A stretch of DNA of 64,000 bases from Proteus columbae (GCF_002777965.1 NZ_NGVR01000020.1:62001-126000); one strand, 5' to 3'. Positions 20,595 to 30,591 are shown, counted from the first letter of the stretch. Translations and numbers: made by a program. The notes: generated from the sequence alone by a model not told the origin.

Positions 20595-21365
20595 CTAAAA
20601 TAAATCAGGGTGTTGTTGTAGCCGGCGCAAAGAGCGCTCACGGCGAGTATGTTCACGACTCATATCCAACAAAACATCTTCAATAAAGGCCAAATGGCGA
20701 TGTGAGGCTTCACGCGCAGCTTCTGGCTCTCTATTAATAATAGCCTGATAAATCTGACTACGATGTTCACTTACTGCTGTTAACATCTCTTTACGAGTAT
20801 AAAGAAACTCAAAATTCTGACGGATATTTTGCTCAAGCATTGGCACCATGCATCGTAATAGATGCAATAAAACGACATTATGAGCAGCTTCCGTAACAAT
20901 TAATTGATATTGCAATACAGCTTCAGACTCAGCGGCTAAATCACCCTCTTCATGGGCTTTCAAAATGCAATCATGACTAGCTTTGATACGATCAAGATCT
21001 TCATCAGTGCCACGTAATGCAGCGTAATATGCAGCAATACCTTCAAGTGCATGACGAGTTTCTAAAAGATCAAATTGAGATTCGGGATGCCCGCTAAGCA
21101 GTTGAGCTAAAGGATCACTAAAACTTTGCCAGAGATTATGCTGAACAAAAGTACCACCGCCTTGGCGACGGAGTAAAAAACCTTTAGCTTCTAATTTTTG
21201 GATTGCTTCACGCAATGAAGGACGAGATACATCAAATTGCTTCGCCAGTTCACGTTCAGGTAAGAGTTTCTCTCCCGGACGCAGAGTACCTTCTAAAATC
21301 AGATGTTCAAGCTGTTGCTCGATAACATCAGAAAGCTTAGGTTGGCGGATTTTTGTATAAGCCAT
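20595..21365 (-). CDS. pdhR: GntR/FadR-family pyruvate-responsive repressor PdhR
   Basis: Represses the pdh operon in the absence of pyruvate. In E. coli it also controls respiratory genes. I use the ATG at 21365 (256 aa; [16 protein letters not shown]), which matches the E. coli start. An ATG at 21380 would add five residues, and neither has a strong ribosome site. Seen: winged helix-turn-helix (about 10-75; [20 protein letters not shown]) and the all-helical FadR-type effector domain. A perfect PdhR palindrome lies about 50 bp upstream, so it should regulate itself together with aceEF. Confidence 0.95.
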   Translation of the reverse strand: MAYTKIRQPKLSDVIEQQLEHLILEGTLRPGEKLLPERELAKQFDVSRPSLREAIQKLEAKGFLLRRQGGGTFVQHNLWQSFSDPLAQLLSGHPESQFDLLETRHALEGIAAYYAALRGTDEDLDRIKASHDCILKAHEEGDLAAESEAVLQYQLIVTEAAHNVVLLHLLRCMVPMLEQNIRQNFEFLYTRKEMLTAVSEHRSQIYQAIINREPEAAREASHRHLAFIEDVLLDMSREHTRRERSLRRLQQHPDLF

Positions 21366-21415
21366 ATCGCTGGAAGCCATTATTGGATAACTATTACCTT
21401 AGTGATTGGGTTGTC

Positions 21416-21432
21416 AATTGGTAATACCAATT
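21416..21432. promoter_or_regulatory. PdhR operator
   Basis: AATTGGTAATACCAATT is a perfect palindrome (7+3+7) that fits the E. coli PdhR box ATTGGTnnnACCAAT. A likely -10 (TATATT on the minus strand, 21434-21439) lies just upstream, so transcription would start within or beside the operator, as expected for repression. Confidence 0.9.
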
Positions 21433-21690
21433 TAATATAACGGATAATAAAGTAACAAAGTATTCACTAACTGTCCATACAGTTGTTGAGCGAAATCATA
21501 AAAACCTGCAAATTTTAACAAATTATTTTAAAAATTCATCAAATTTGATAACTAGATCGCATTATACGTAAACGCCAAAAATAAATTTTTTAACGTTTTT
21601 TAAACACATAAACAGTCAAACTGAAGCGTGACAGCAATATTATTTTGAATTTAAATTCGAAAATTATGATTTAAAATGCAATTTAAGCGG
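21433..21690. other. AT-rich gap between pdhR promoter and ampD
   Basis: Beyond the PdhR operator and the candidate pdhR -10, this gap shows only AT-rich sequence. No convincing gene or RNA is seen, and no strong ampD terminator. Confidence 0.5.
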
Positions 21691-22233
21691 TCATTTTGTT
21701 AACAAACTGCGGTAATAAGCCCAATCAAAGTGAGGCCCCGGATCGGTTTTTCTATTTGGTGCAACATCACTATGCCCGGTAATGTTTTCTTCAATGGCAG
21801 GATAAAGAGCAATAAGCGATTGAGTTACCTTCACTAATTGTTGATATTGTTGCTGGGTAAAATCGCACTCATCAGTACCTTCAAGCTCAATACCAATAGA
21901 GAAATCATTACATTTTTCTCTGCCTTTATATAAAGAAACGCCAGCATGCCACGCTCTCTCAGTAAAAGGCACATATTGCACAATTTCTCCATCACGACGA
22001 ATAAGACAATGAGCCGATACTCTTAAGTTAACAATCTCACTAAAAAAAGGATGATCTTGCTCTGATAATGTATTGGTAAAAAGCTGATCAATATAAGGTC
22101 CACCAAATTGACCAGGAGGCAAACTGATATTATGAACAATTAATAAAGAAGGAAGCTCACCTTCAGGCCTCTTATCATGATTAGGTGAAGGAACCTGTCT
22201 AGCATCGATTAGCCAACCTTGTTTAATTTCCAC
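21691..22233 (-). CDS. ampD: 1,6-anhydro-N-acetylmuramyl-L-alanine amidase AmpD
   Basis: Cytoplasmic zinc amidase that cleaves 1,6-anhydroMurNAc-peptides during peptidoglycan recycling. Its loss derepresses ampC-type beta-lactamase where ampR is present. It has 180 residues. Zinc ligands His34 (VHNIS), His154 and Asp164 (GHSDVAPNRKTDPGP) and catalytic Glu116 (GIELEGTD) are all present at the E. coli positions. It is divergent from ppdD. In E. coli ampE normally follows ampD; here the next gene downstream is pdhR, so ampE is absent from this position. Confidence 0.96.
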   Translation of the reverse strand: MEIKQGWLIDARQVPSPNHDKRPEGELPSLLIVHNISLPPGQFGGPYIDQLFTNTLSEQDHPFFSEIVNLRVSAHCLIRRDGEIVQYVPFTERAWHAGVSLYKGREKCNDFSIGIELEGTDECDFTQQQYQQLVKVTQSLIALYPAIEENITGHSDVAPNRKTDPGPHFDWAYYRSLLTK

Positions 22234-22444
22234 ATCAACCCTCTTTTATTTTGTTTTATTCATTATCAATAATGTTATTAACTCATACTCATCAATAAAT
22301 GCGAACTTTCCCTCAATAATAGAGGTTAATTATGTATATCTCCTTTTTCTTTTCGATATTTTACTCAAACTTTATTTTATCTATTCGCCAATAAAGTCCT
22401 TTTTTTTCATACTTCTAGTGTTTATTACTCAAGGAGGACGCTAG

Positions 22445-22888
22445 ATGAATGTACTTAATTATCACTCTAATGAAAATGGTTTTACCCTTATGGAGCTTAT
22501 GATTGTGATTGCTATCATCTCAATTTTAAGCTCTGTTGCTATTCCGGCTTATCAAGGTTATATCCAAAAAGCCGCATTAACCGATGTATTGCAAACACTG
22601 TCGCCCTATCGTTCTGCGATAGAATTATGTCGCTATGAAAACGAACCTCAACACTGTAATTCTGATTCAAGCTTTATGCCGCAACAATTTCGTAGTCGAT
22701 ATTTATCCGATATTAATGTGTTAAATGGCGTGATTAGTGCAACCGGAAAATCACAGCTTGATGGTCTGACGATCACTATGTCTTCAGAGAAAGGAATTAA
22801 CGATCTTCTTCCGGTATGGAAAACACAATGTTCAGCAACAAATCTTGCATTACAAAAACAGTGCGGTGAGATTTTAAAATCATATTAG
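22445..22888 (+). CDS. ppdD: Prepilin peptidase-dependent major pilin PpdD
   Basis: Type IV pilin-like protein (147 aa; E. coli PpdD 146). Seen: a short leader cut after Gly12, followed by Phe13 and the conserved Glu at mature position 5 (G-FTLMELMIVIAIISIL), then the hydrophobic N-terminal helix and a globular part with several cysteines (C62, C71 and two near the C-terminus) that could form the usual disulphides. A good ribosome site, AAGGAGG, precedes the ATG. It is followed by hofB and hofC, the pilus ATPase and platform genes. Expression conditions are unknown; in E. coli K-12 this cluster is nearly silent. Confidence 0.93.
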   Translation: MNVLNYHSNENGFTLMELMIVIAIISILSSVAIPAYQGYIQKAALTDVLQTLSPYRSAIELCRYENEPQHCNSDSSFMPQQFRSRYLSDINVLNGVISATGKSQLDGLTITMSSEKGINDLLPVWKTQCSATNLALQKQCGEILKSY

Positions 22889-22900
22889 TGCTTTAGATAT

Positions 22901-22948
22901 AAAGGAGCATTCATATTGAGTGTTCCTATTACACACTTTAAGCATTGA
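22901..22948 (+). pseudogene. Possible remnant of the original hofB 5' end
   Basis: A strong ribosome site, AAAGGAG (22901-22907), stands 8 nt before a TTG that opens a 10-codon frame (SVPITHFKH after the start) ending in TGA at 22948. Its place directly after ppdD, and a faint likeness to the MNIPQ... start of E. coli HofB, suggest the stub of a longer hofB whose N-terminal domain has been lost. The likeness is short, so this is tentative. Confidence 0.35.
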
Positions 22949-22988
22949 AGACAACGCAAATAAATCAAAAATTATAAAGAGGTGAAGA

Positions 22989-24089
22989 ATGGATATCACA
23001 CACTCTGCAACAGAATTTATTGAATATCTATTACGTGAAAGTATTTTAAAACGCGTCTCTGATTTACATATAGAGCCTCAGCAAACCAGTGTAAGAATTC
23101 GTGCCAGAATAGATAATCATTTATATCTATTATCGTCTCCTCCAGATGAATTTTCTGAAGAAATAGTCACTCGATTAAAGGTACTTGCTAACTTAAATAT
23201 TGCAGAAAAGCGGTTACCTCAAGATGGGCAGTTTAGTTGGTCTTATAATAAAAAAAGCTATTCAATACGAATAGCGACACTCCCCACGCTGTATGGTGAA
23301 AAAGTTGTTTTACGGCTTATCAATAATTTACAACAACCAGAATTAAATCATCTAGGTTTTCAATCCTCGCATTTAACACTATTAAAGAAATATTTAAATT
23401 TACCGCAAGGAATGATTTTAGTCACAGGGCCAACGGGAAGCGGAAAAACACTCACTTTATATAGTTGTTTACACTATTTAAATAAAGAAAACCTAAATAT
23501 AAATAGTGTTGAAGATCCGGTTGAATTACCTCTAAAAGGTATTAATCAAATTCAAATTTCTGAAAAATCAGGGATCTCATTCACAACAATATTGCGAGCA
23601 TTGCTACGCCAAGATCCTGACATTATTATGGTAGGTGAAATACGCGACCAATCTACTGCTGAAATGGCAATAAAGTCTGCACAAACAGGGCACCTTGTAT
23701 TATCAACCTTACATACTAATTCGGCTTCATCCACATTAATGCGTCTACATAATTTAGGGATTGAAAAAGATCTTATTCATTCCTGTATTAGTCTAATTAT
23801 TTCACAACGATTAGTTCGTTGTTTATGCCCTCACTGTAAAATATGCTTACCCAATAAACTGCATATTAATATAAATAAAGAAGTATTCGAATTACCAAAT
23901 TGGCAAGCCGTTGGTTGCCAGCAATGCTGTTCAGGCTATAACGGAAGAACAGCTATCTATGACTGCTTTGAACCATCAAAACAAACACACTCATCCCTTT
24001 ATCATCTACTCTATTCCGGCTTCTCATTAATTAAACAAGGCATAACAACACTTGAGGAGGTTTATCAAACGCTAGGAGATATTGAATGA
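22989..24089 (+). CDS. hofB: Type IV pilus assembly ATPase HofB (GspE/PilB family), N-terminally short
   Basis: Hexameric ATPase that would drive PpdD pilus assembly at the inner membrane. It has 366 residues against about 460 in E. coli. The N-terminal domain of roughly 70-90 residues is missing, while the core is intact: SDLHIEP, Walker A GPTGSGKT (147-154), Asp box and Walker B (about 205-220; RQDPDIIMVGEIRD), His box (TGHLVLSTLHTN) and a four-cysteine zinc motif (CLCPHC, then CQQCC). The start has a good ribosome site (AGAGGTGA), so the short form appears to be the translated product. It overlaps hofC by 4 bp. Confidence 0.9.
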   Translation: MDITHSATEFIEYLLRESILKRVSDLHIEPQQTSVRIRARIDNHLYLLSSPPDEFSEEIVTRLKVLANLNIAEKRLPQDGQFSWSYNKKSYSIRIATLPTLYGEKVVLRLINNLQQPELNHLGFQSSHLTLLKKYLNLPQGMILVTGPTGSGKTLTLYSCLHYLNKENLNINSVEDPVELPLKGINQIQISEKSGISFTTILRALLRQDPDIIMVGEIRDQSTAEMAIKSAQTGHLVLSTLHTNSASSTLMRLHNLGIEKDLIHSCISLIISQRLVRCLCPHCKICLPNKLHININKEVFELPNWQAVGCQQCCSGYNGRTAIYDCFEPSKQTHSSLYHLLYSGFSLIKQGITTLEEVYQTLGDIE

Positions 24090-25285
24090 GATTACAGCTA
24101 ATTTATCGCTATGATGCATTAACTTATCAAGGGGAATGGTGTACTGGAAAAATACTTGCATCCTCTAATAACGAAGCATTTATTAACTTAACTCAACAAC
24201 AAAAAATTCCCATAAAAATCCGTTTATATAAAATCGTTTTATTTCAAGATGCTGATAAACAATATAGAATTCAATTATTCGAACAGTTAGCGTTATTACT
24301 TCATTCTGGCTTAGCACTTCTTCCTGCATTAACATTATTAAAAAATGAATGTCGTTATTTACATTGGCAATGTGTATTAGAAGATATTATTTTTAACTTA
24401 ATGCAAGGAGGTTCACTTTCTAAACAATTAAATCGCTATCCACTTTATTTTCCAACCTCATTAAGCCGTTTTGTTTTTATTGGTGAAGAAAGTGGAAAGT
24501 TGGATGAAGTAATTACTCTGCAAATAATACAGTTAAAGAAACACCGAGAGATTGTAAAAAAAATCAAAAAAGCGTTTAAATATCCCATTTTTTTACTAAC
24601 TGTATTAGTTTTTATTACCAGTATTATGTTGCTCTATGTTTTACCTGAATATCAGTCCTTATACAGCGCCTTTAATACAGAACTTCCTCTTTTAACACTA
24701 GCCCTTATTACTTTTTCACAATGGCTTACTGATTATATCAGCATAATAACGTTTATCTTTATCGGATTAATATTTGTTTATCGTTTAACTCGTTACTCTT
24801 TATCGTCCTTTTATTTCGCTGAACAAACTCTCTTTTTTCATCTTCCCTATTTAGGTAAACTTTTAAAGTATCAGCAATTACATCTTATTTTTCAGATAAT
24901 CAGTATTACACAACAAGCAGGATTACCTTTATTACAAGGCTTAAAAATAGGAACAGAACAACTTACACACCCTATTTATAAGCGAGCCCTTTCTCAAATG
25001 AGTGATCACATTATGCAAGGTAAATCGTTGAGCTTATTTATGAAGAATGAGCCTCTTTTTACACCTATTTGTTATCAGTTTATTATTTGTGCAGAAAACT
25101 CAGGACAGTTGCTCTATTTTTGCCAGCAATTGAGTGATTGGTTTTATCATCAACTCGATGAACAATTAAATACAATTAGTGCTTGGTTAGAGCCAATGCT
25201 GATGACAGTCATTGCATTGATTATTGGCACATTAATCATTGCTATGTATCTTCCTATATTACAGTTAGGTGATACTATACAGTGA
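24086..25285 (+). CDS. hofC: Type IV pilus assembly platform protein HofC (GspF/PilC family)
   Basis: Polytopic inner-membrane protein that couples the HofB ATPase to pilin assembly. It has 399 residues (E. coli HofC 400). Seen: two repeated GspF cytoplasmic domains (about 65-165 and 265-375; each with an L...L..G..L...L pattern and E.SG.L), three membrane segments (about 165-190, 205-230 and 375-395) and the conserved FVFIGEESGKLDEV. It starts within hofB (ATGA overlap), so translation is coupled. In E. coli guaC follows; here coaE follows after 234 bp, so guaC is absent at this position. Confidence 0.93.
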   Translation: MRLQLIYRYDALTYQGEWCTGKILASSNNEAFINLTQQQKIPIKIRLYKIVLFQDADKQYRIQLFEQLALLLHSGLALLPALTLLKNECRYLHWQCVLEDIIFNLMQGGSLSKQLNRYPLYFPTSLSRFVFIGEESGKLDEVITLQIIQLKKHREIVKKIKKAFKYPIFLLTVLVFITSIMLLYVLPEYQSLYSAFNTELPLLTLALITFSQWLTDYISIITFIFIGLIFVYRLTRYSLSSFYFAEQTLFFHLPYLGKLLKYQQLHLIFQIISITQQAGLPLLQGLKIGTEQLTHPIYKRALSQMSDHIMQGKSLSLFMKNEPLFTPICYQFIICAENSGQLLYFCQQLSDWFYHQLDEQLNTISAWLEPMLMTVIALIIGTLIIAMYLPILQLGDTIQ

Positions 25286-25519
25286 ATCACAAATTTTATG
25301 AGTAACATGCTGTTACTCTGTATTGCACTAACTTATTGATTGATGGTAATTCTATTACATATTATGAGGTAGGATGTCAGGGTAGCAGAAAATCATCTAT
25401 CATAATAACCGAATAAAACCCAAATATTGCGGTTATTATCTTGTGATAAAAACAAAATTAGGCTTTAGAATACCTAGACTAATAGTAAATTTTAATTCAT
25501 TAAAAACAGATAAACACAA

Positions 25520-26143
25520 ATGGCTTATACGGTTGCTCTTACAGGTGGAATAGGCAGTGGTAAAACTACCGTTGCTAATGCTTTTGCCTCATTAGGTGTA
25601 CCTCTTGTTGATGCTGACATTATTGCTCGATTAGTGGTAGAGCCTAACTCCTTAGGACTAAATGCATTGCATCAGCATTTTGGTGACTGCATTTTACTAC
25701 CCGATGGCTCATTAAACCGAGCACAGTTGCGCCAGATTATTTTTGAAAATAATGAAGAAAAATCTTGGGTTAACAATCTTCTTCACCCATTGATACAGCA
25801 AGAGACTCAAAAACAGATACAGCAAATTAAAGCGCCCTACTTTATTTGGGTTGTTCCATTATTAATTGAAAATAAATTAACGCATCTCGCCTCTCGGGTT
25901 CTTGTTGTTGATGTTACACAGGAAGAGCAAATAGAAAGAACCATGAAACGAGATGGTGTAAGTCGAGAGCAAGTTCTCAATATTTTAAAAGCTCAAGCTC
26001 AAAGACAGGAACGATTAGCCGTCGCTGATGATATTATTGAAAATCACGATAATAGCCAAAATATGATTGGAAAAGTTAAGCAACTCCATCAGCATTACTT
26101 AGAATTAGCTCAACAAGCGTTACAGGACAATTGCCATGAGTGA
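25520..26143 (+). CDS. coaE: Dephospho-CoA kinase
   Basis: Last step of coenzyme A synthesis, phosphorylating the 3'-hydroxyl of dephospho-CoA. It has 207 residues (E. coli 206). Seen: P-loop GGIGSGKTT (9-17), the DADIIAR stretch after it, and the conserved LLHPLI and VVPLLIE segments. It overlaps zapD by 8 bp, so the two are probably translationally coupled as in E. coli. Confidence 0.97.
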   Translation: MAYTVALTGGIGSGKTTVANAFASLGVPLVDADIIARLVVEPNSLGLNALHQHFGDCILLPDGSLNRAQLRQIIFENNEEKSWVNNLLHPLIQQETQKQIQQIKAPYFIWVVPLLIENKLTHLASRVLVVDVTQEEQIERTMKRDGVSREQVLNILKAQAQRQERLAVADDIIENHDNSQNMIGKVKQLHQHYLELAQQALQDNCHE

Positions 26144-26888
26144 TGACATCACAACAATCATCTTCGAACATCCCCTCAATGAAAAAATGCGTTCATGGCT
26201 TAGAATTGAAAACTCATTGATTCAAATTAATAGTTTTAGTGCGATTGATTCATTACCTACGGCACTCTCGTTTTTCCGTGCGATATCAGAATTTATTGAA
26301 GTACTTGATCGTGGCGAAATCCGCGCTGAATTACTTAAAGAATTAGAAAAAAGACAAAAAAAATTACAGCAATGGCTTTCATTCCCTAATGTTGATAAAG
26401 CGATTGTCACTCAAATTATTGATGAATTAGCTGAAAACGCCGCGGTATTAAGTAAAGCACCTCGCATTGGGCAACATTTAAAGCAAGATAAAGTCATCAG
26501 TTTAGTTAAACAGCGCCTAAGTATTCCTGGTGGATGCTGTAACTTTGATGTGCCCGCATTACATTTGTGGTTAAGCTTACCTCAAGCAACCCGTGATGAA
26601 AGATTGCAAAGCTGGCTGACGGGTTTATTGCCATTACAAAATGCATTAAATAGTTTACTCATGCTTATTCGCCAATCAGATACATTTAAGCCTGCTCTCA
26701 GTCACCGAGGTTTTTATCAAGACAGCGCTGAAGAAGGTGAATTGCTACGTCTTAAGATAGCCATTGATCACCAAATCTATCCTCAAGTCTCTGGGCATAA
26801 AAATCGCTATGCGATCCGCTTTTTACCACTTGATAGTGAAAATGGAACAGTACCTCTAGAACTACCTTTTGAGATCGCTTGTTGCTAA
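26136..26888 (+). CDS. zapD: Cell division protein ZapD
   Basis: FtsZ-binding protein that bundles FtsZ filaments and helps stabilise the Z ring at midcell. It has 250 residues (E. coli 247), begins [18 protein letters not shown], and shows the helical N-terminal and beta-barrel C-terminal halves of the DUF1342 family. The ATG lies inside the end of coaE (ATGAGTGA). yacG follows after 54 bp with its own ribosome site. Confidence 0.95.
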   Translation: MSDDITTIIFEHPLNEKMRSWLRIENSLIQINSFSAIDSLPTALSFFRAISEFIEVLDRGEIRAELLKELEKRQKKLQQWLSFPNVDKAIVTQIIDELAENAAVLSKAPRIGQHLKQDKVISLVKQRLSIPGGCCNFDVPALHLWLSLPQATRDERLQSWLTGLLPLQNALNSLLMLIRQSDTFKPALSHRGFYQDSAEEGELLRLKIAIDHQIYPQVSGHKNRYAIRFLPLDSENGTVPLELPFEIACC

Positions 26889-26942
26889 CATTATGTTTAT
26901 TGATATGAGCATAAATCGCACCGATGAAATCTAGGAGAGATA

Positions 26943-27155
26943 ATGAGCGAAGAATTAGTTGTAAAATGCCCAACCTGTCAAACAGAAGTTGTTTGGAATG
27001 AAAGTAGCCCTTATCGCCCTTTTTGTAGTAAACGTTGCCAACTTATTGATTTAGGCGAATGGGCAGATGAGTCAAAGCGCATTCCAAGCCAAAGTGATAT
27101 TAATGACAGTGATGATTGGAGTGAAGCTCCGCAACAAGAGCCTAAAGACTTTTAA
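26943..27155 (+). CDS. yacG: DNA gyrase inhibitor YacG (zinc protein)
   Basis: A 70-residue zinc-ribbon protein. E. coli YacG binds GyrB and inhibits gyrase. The four zinc cysteines are C9, C12, C28 and C32 (CPTC...FCSKRC), followed by the conserved IDLGEWA and an acidic, flexible tail. It is the last gene of the coaE-zapD-yacG group and is followed by a strong terminator. A GGAG ribosome site precedes the ATG. Confidence 0.94.
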   Translation: MSEELVVKCPTCQTEVVWNESSPYRPFCSKRCQLIDLGEWADESKRIPSQSDINDSDDWSEAPQQEPKDF

Positions 27156-27175
27156 TTTTCCAATCCTGAACATAA

Positions 27176-27205
27176 AAATTAGCCACTCAATCGAGTGGCT
27201 AATTT
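27176..27205. terminator. Bidirectional terminator between yacG and mutT
   Basis: Perfect 13-bp stem AAATTAGCCACTC/GAGTGGCTAATTT with an AATC loop between convergent genes. Confidence 0.92.
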
Positions 27206-27232
27206 ATTTATAAACGCTTAGTTAACACTATT

Positions 27233-27625
27233 CTACTTTTGCAATAACGCCACAATAGTGCGGTTAGCAGGCGGAAAATCATCAGCATTTAACGATCCAA
27301 TCGATATCCACTTGAATTCTTGCCCCTCTTTACCATAGGGCTCATTATCCCATTGCGTGACTAAGAAAAAGGATAAAGTAATGTGTCTATCTGGAAAATC
27401 ATGCTCTACTGTTTCAAAAAGTGAGCATTGCGTTACATCAATACCGATTTCTTCTTGTAACTCACGGACTAGCGCCTGCTCTGGAGTCTCTTTATCTTCT
27501 AATTTTCCCCCCGGAAACTCCCAAAATCCCCCCATATGCGATTTTAGAGGACGTTGGGTGATAAAGACATTATTGTGTTGATCACAAATAATACCCGCAG
27601 CAATATGTAAATTTTTTTTATCCAT
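27233..27625 (-). CDS. mutT: 8-oxo-dGTP diphosphatase MutT
   Basis: Hydrolyses 8-oxo-dGTP to prevent A:T to C:G transversions. The ATG at 27625 (130 aa, MDKKNLHIAAGI) matches the E. coli start; a TTG three codons upstream has no support. The Nudix box GX5EX7REXXEEXG is complete (GGKLEDKETPEQALVRELQE, then EIG), and FPDRHITL is conserved. In E. coli mutT lies directly beside secA. Here about 10 kb with tnaCAB and hpmBA separates the two. Confidence 0.96.
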   Translation of the reverse strand: MDKKNLHIAAGIICDQHNNVFITQRPLKSHMGGFWEFPGGKLEDKETPEQALVRELQEEIGIDVTQCSLFETVEHDFPDRHITLSFFLVTQWDNEPYGKEGQEFKWISIGSLNADDFPPANRTIVALLQK

Positions 27626-27724
27626 TATAGACAACCTATTGAATATTCACGTCATTATAACAACTTAACGTTATTATAACGTATATCCAATGGCGCTACT
27701 CTGGTTTTCTTTCCCTGACTATCT

Positions 27725-27760
27725 CGATTAATTAACGATAACCCGATCAATTAACGATAA
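27725..27760. repeat. Tandem duplication at the tnaB stop codon
   Basis: CGATTAATTAACGATAA (27725-27741) and CGATCAATTAACGATAA (27744-27760) differ at one base with a 19-bp period. The second copy contains the tnaB stop. It may be a replication slippage product at the edge of the inserted segment. No clear terminator for the tna operon is visible near it. Confidence 0.7.
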
Positions 27761-29001
27761 ATAGGTAAGAAACCAAACTGTGCTAATGTTTGGCAAATAA
27801 TCCCTACGGCACCAAAAGCGATAACTGCATAAATTAACCCTTTGCCTCCCCACACTTTGAAGCCTGAATTTGGGAATTTCTCGCGTGCTTTTAGCGCCAT
27901 AACTGCAGGACAAATAATTGCCCATACACATGCTGCGGTTCCTGCGTAAGCAATTGCAATTAAGAAACCATTAGGGAAAAGTAAACATAATAGTAAAGGC
28001 GGAGTGAAGCATAAAACGCCAGATTTTAAGCGCCCTGTTTTATTATCTTCAAATTTTAGTGATGCTAAAATATAGTCGAATAGACCAATCGCCACCCCTA
28101 AAAATGAACAGAATACGGCACTAATAGAAAACCATAATAAAAAGCCTTCAATATATTTACTATTTAATACAGTGTATAAAGAATCAATAAAGGCATCTAA
28201 GTTACCGCCTTTTTGGATAATCGTAATAAATTGCTCACGAGGTAAATTCCCCATGGTGCCAATCATCCAAAGCAAATAAATCACCAGCGCTAACACACAA
28301 CCAATAACACAACTCTTTACAACTTTTCTTTCATTTTCATGATAAAGCTTATAAAGGCTACAAACATTACCATGATAACCAAAAGAGGTTATAGCATAAG
28401 GTATGATGATAAAAATAAAGGGATAAAAATATAATTGGCTTTTACCTTCAAAGGTAGCAGTAAATAATAAATCGCCTCTCGCTTTGAAGAATAAGCCCGA
28501 GAATGCTAATACGAATAGAACAATCTTAATAAATAAAAATATTGAGGTTAAACGGCTTGCACAAGCGCCCCCCCACCATATTGTTGCCCCAAGTACTATG
28601 GTAAATACAAAGAATATCACTCTAAGATTTAGACTAATTCCATATAATGATGACGCTTCATAAATGATCGAGCCCGCGGCAGAGATATAAGCATAAATTA
28701 ATATATACAATACAAATATTAAGGAGGCATTCGCGAGATAACACGCCCATTTAGGTAATAACTCTTTCGATATATGAAAGTAGTTTGTTCCTGCACCATA
28801 TTTCGATATACATTCAAGAATATAAATTCCAGAATGAAACATAAAGAAGCAGACAATAAATAATATAAAGAGTGAATTAATAAACCAAGCACCAGACATT
28901 ATTGTTGGTAGGCTAAACATTCCTGCACCAATCATGGCGCCGCCCAACACAAATCCCCCTACAATAATTGAGGGTTCTTTATTTACTGACTTATTTTCCA
29001 T
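27751..29001 (-). CDS. tnaB: Tryptophan permease TnaB (aromatic amino acid HAAAP family)
   Basis: Low-affinity tryptophan uptake for use by tryptophanase. It has 416 residues with about eleven membrane segments, opening with the family signature GGAMIGAGMFSLP (19-31). It sits 72 bp after tnaA in one operon, the tnaC-tnaA-tnaB order of E. coli and P. vulgaris. The spacer holds an 8-bp hairpin (GGCTCTCG/CGAGAGCC, 29030-29037 and 29045-29052). The ribosome site (AAGGA; plus-strand TCCTT at 29009-29013) lies in a small 5-bp stem (29010-29014 with 29021-29025), which could lower tnaB translation. Mtr and TyrP belong to the same family, so specificity rests on operon context. Confidence 0.93.
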   Translation of the reverse strand: MENKSVNKEPSIIVGGFVLGGAMIGAGMFSLPTIMSGAWFINSLFILFIVCFFMFHSGIYILECISKYGAGTNYFHISKELLPKWACYLANASLIFVLYILIYAYISAAGSIIYEASSLYGISLNLRVIFFVFTIVLGATIWWGGACASRLTSIFLFIKIVLFVLAFSGLFFKARGDLLFTATFEGKSQLYFYPFIFIIIPYAITSFGYHGNVCSLYKLYHENERKVVKSCVIGCVLALVIYLLWMIGTMGNLPREQFITIIQKGGNLDAFIDSLYTVLNSKYIEGFLLWFSISAVFCSFLGVAIGLFDYILASLKFEDNKTGRLKSGVLCFTPPLLLCLLFPNGFLIAIAYAGTAACVWAIICPAVMALKAREKFPNSGFKVWGGKGLIYAVIAFGAVGIICQTLAQFGFLPIYR

Positions 29002-29073
29002 TTTTTAGTCCTTACTGAAATAAGGATAGGGCTCTCGCATTGCACGAGAGCCATTATTATTGTGGAGTATTAT

Positions 29074-30477
29074 TTATTTGATAGGTTTTAATCTAGCAGT
29101 AAAGTGTCTTAACACAGGGGGTTCATATTCGAACTCAAGACCTTTAAGCGTTTTAAACTTCTCTTTTAAGCCGATAAGTGCGTCAGCAATATAATCCATA
29201 TGGTCGTTGGTATAGACACGACGCGCAATGGTTAAACGCATAAATTCCATATCTGCGTGTTTTTGTTCACCCGTTGTAGGATCACGACCCAATAAGAACG
29301 AACCAATTTCAACAGCACGGACACCAGACTCTAAGTAAAGAGCGTTAATTACAGCTTGAGCTGGGAATTGATCGCCAGGGATATGCGGTACTAGTTTTTT
29401 ACAGTCAACGAAAACAGCATGCCCACCAGTAGGATATTGAATTGGAATACCTGCTTCACGTAAACGATCACCCAGATATTGAACCTGACCAATACGATAG
29501 TGTAGATACTCTTCTTCAGTGCCTTCCTCTAAGCCTTGTACCATTGCCGCCATATCACGACCCGCTAAACCACCATAAGTCACAAAGCCTTCCATTGGTA
29601 CACAGCGCTGTCTTGCTAATGTGAATACTTCTTCATTATCACGAATTGAGACTAACCCACCAATATTTAACAGTGGATCTTTCTTCGCTGACATTGTTAA
29701 TGCATCAGCATATTTATACATATCTAAAATAACTTCTTTGATGGTCGCATTTTTATATTTAGGATCACGCTGTTTAATGAAATACGCATTTTCACAATAA
29801 CGCGCTGAGTCCATAACAACAAAAATACCGTGTTGTTTTGCGATTTCGTAAACTTCTCTTAAATTATCCATTGAAACAGGCTGACCACCAGCACTATTAC
29901 AAGTCACTGTTGAAACAATGGCAACAATGTTATCAGCACCATGTTTAGCAATATTTTCTTTTAATTTAGCAATATCAAAATTGCCTTTCCAATCATCATA
30001 GGTTTCTGAATCAAACGCTTTTTCAGTAACAATATTAATTGCTTTACAACCATTTAATTCAACGTGTGCTGCTGTTGTGTCAAAATGGAAGTTAGAAATA
30101 AATACAGGATTTTTCGCTTTTCCATCTTTTTGTTTATATTTTAATAATACTGGGAAAAGAATATTTTCAGCACCACGTCCTTGGTGAGCAGGAATAATAT
30201 AATCGTAGTTAAATAACTCTTTGGCTTTATCTTTTAAATCATAATAGTTTCTTGAGCCTGCATAAGCTTCATCACCTGTTATCATTGCTGCCCACTGGTG
30301 ATCACTCATTGCGTTAGTACCAGAGTCTGTTAATAAATCAATATAAACTGCATGACTTGGTAATAAGAATGGGTTATATCCTGCTTCTTTTAATGCGGCT
30401 TCACGTTCTTCTCTTGAAGGAACACGGATTTTCTCTACCATTTTAATACGGAATGGTTCTACGATTCTTTTAGCCAT
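29074..30477 (-). CDS. tnaA: Tryptophanase
   Basis: PLP-dependent beta-eliminating lyase that converts tryptophan to indole, pyruvate and ammonium. It has 467 residues, the length of P. vulgaris tryptophanase, and is very similar to it as I remember it ([20 protein letters not shown] start). Seen: the PLP lysine Lys266 in [16 protein letters not shown], and [13 protein letters not shown]. Tyrosine phenol-lyase is the close alternative, but the tnaC leader upstream and tnaB downstream settle the assignment. It is expected to give an indole-positive phenotype. Expression should need both CRP-cAMP and tryptophan through TnaC. The 114-nt tnaC-tnaA spacer is where Rho termination occurs in the known systems. 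Confidence 0.97.
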   Translation of the reverse strand: MAKRIVEPFRIKMVEKIRVPSREEREAALKEAGYNPFLLPSHAVYIDLLTDSGTNAMSDHQWAAMITGDEAYAGSRNYYDLKDKAKELFNYDYIIPAHQGRGAENILFPVLLKYKQKDGKAKNPVFISNFHFDTTAAHVELNGCKAINIVTEKAFDSETYDDWKGNFDIAKLKENIAKHGADNIVAIVSTVTCNSAGGQPVSMDNLREVYEIAKQHGIFVVMDSARYCENAYFIKQRDPKYKNATIKEVILDMYKYADALTMSAKKDPLLNIGGLVSIRDNEEVFTLARQRCVPMEGFVTYGGLAGRDMAAMVQGLEEGTEEEYLHYRIGQVQYLGDRLREAGIPIQYPTGGHAVFVDCKKLVPHIPGDQFPAQAVINALYLESGVRAVEIGSFLLGRDPTTGEQKHADMEFMRLTIARRVYTNDHMDYIADALIGLKEKFKTLKGLEFEYEPPVLRHFTARLKPIK

Positions 30478-30591
30478 GATAATACCTTTAATATAAATTA
30501 AATAATAAAATTAGAATAAATAAAATAGTCTTCCCATTTAAATTAAACGGAAAAAGAGTATTAAATTATTTTGGATGGGTATAAAAAAGGA

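Noticed and set aside
25301-25317. Hairpin AGTAACA-TGC-TGTTACT after hofC as a terminator
   Set aside because: Short stem, 3-nt loop and no T-run; termination here cannot be supported.
27669-27690. Palindrome around ACGTTA-tta-TAACGT as the tnaB terminator
   Set aside because: Only 6 bp with no T-run; left as unexplained AT-rich sequence.
29074-30477. TnaA considered as tyrosine phenol-lyase
   Set aside because: Length 467, likeness to P. vulgaris tryptophanase, the tnaC leader and the adjacent tryptophan permease all favour tryptophanase.
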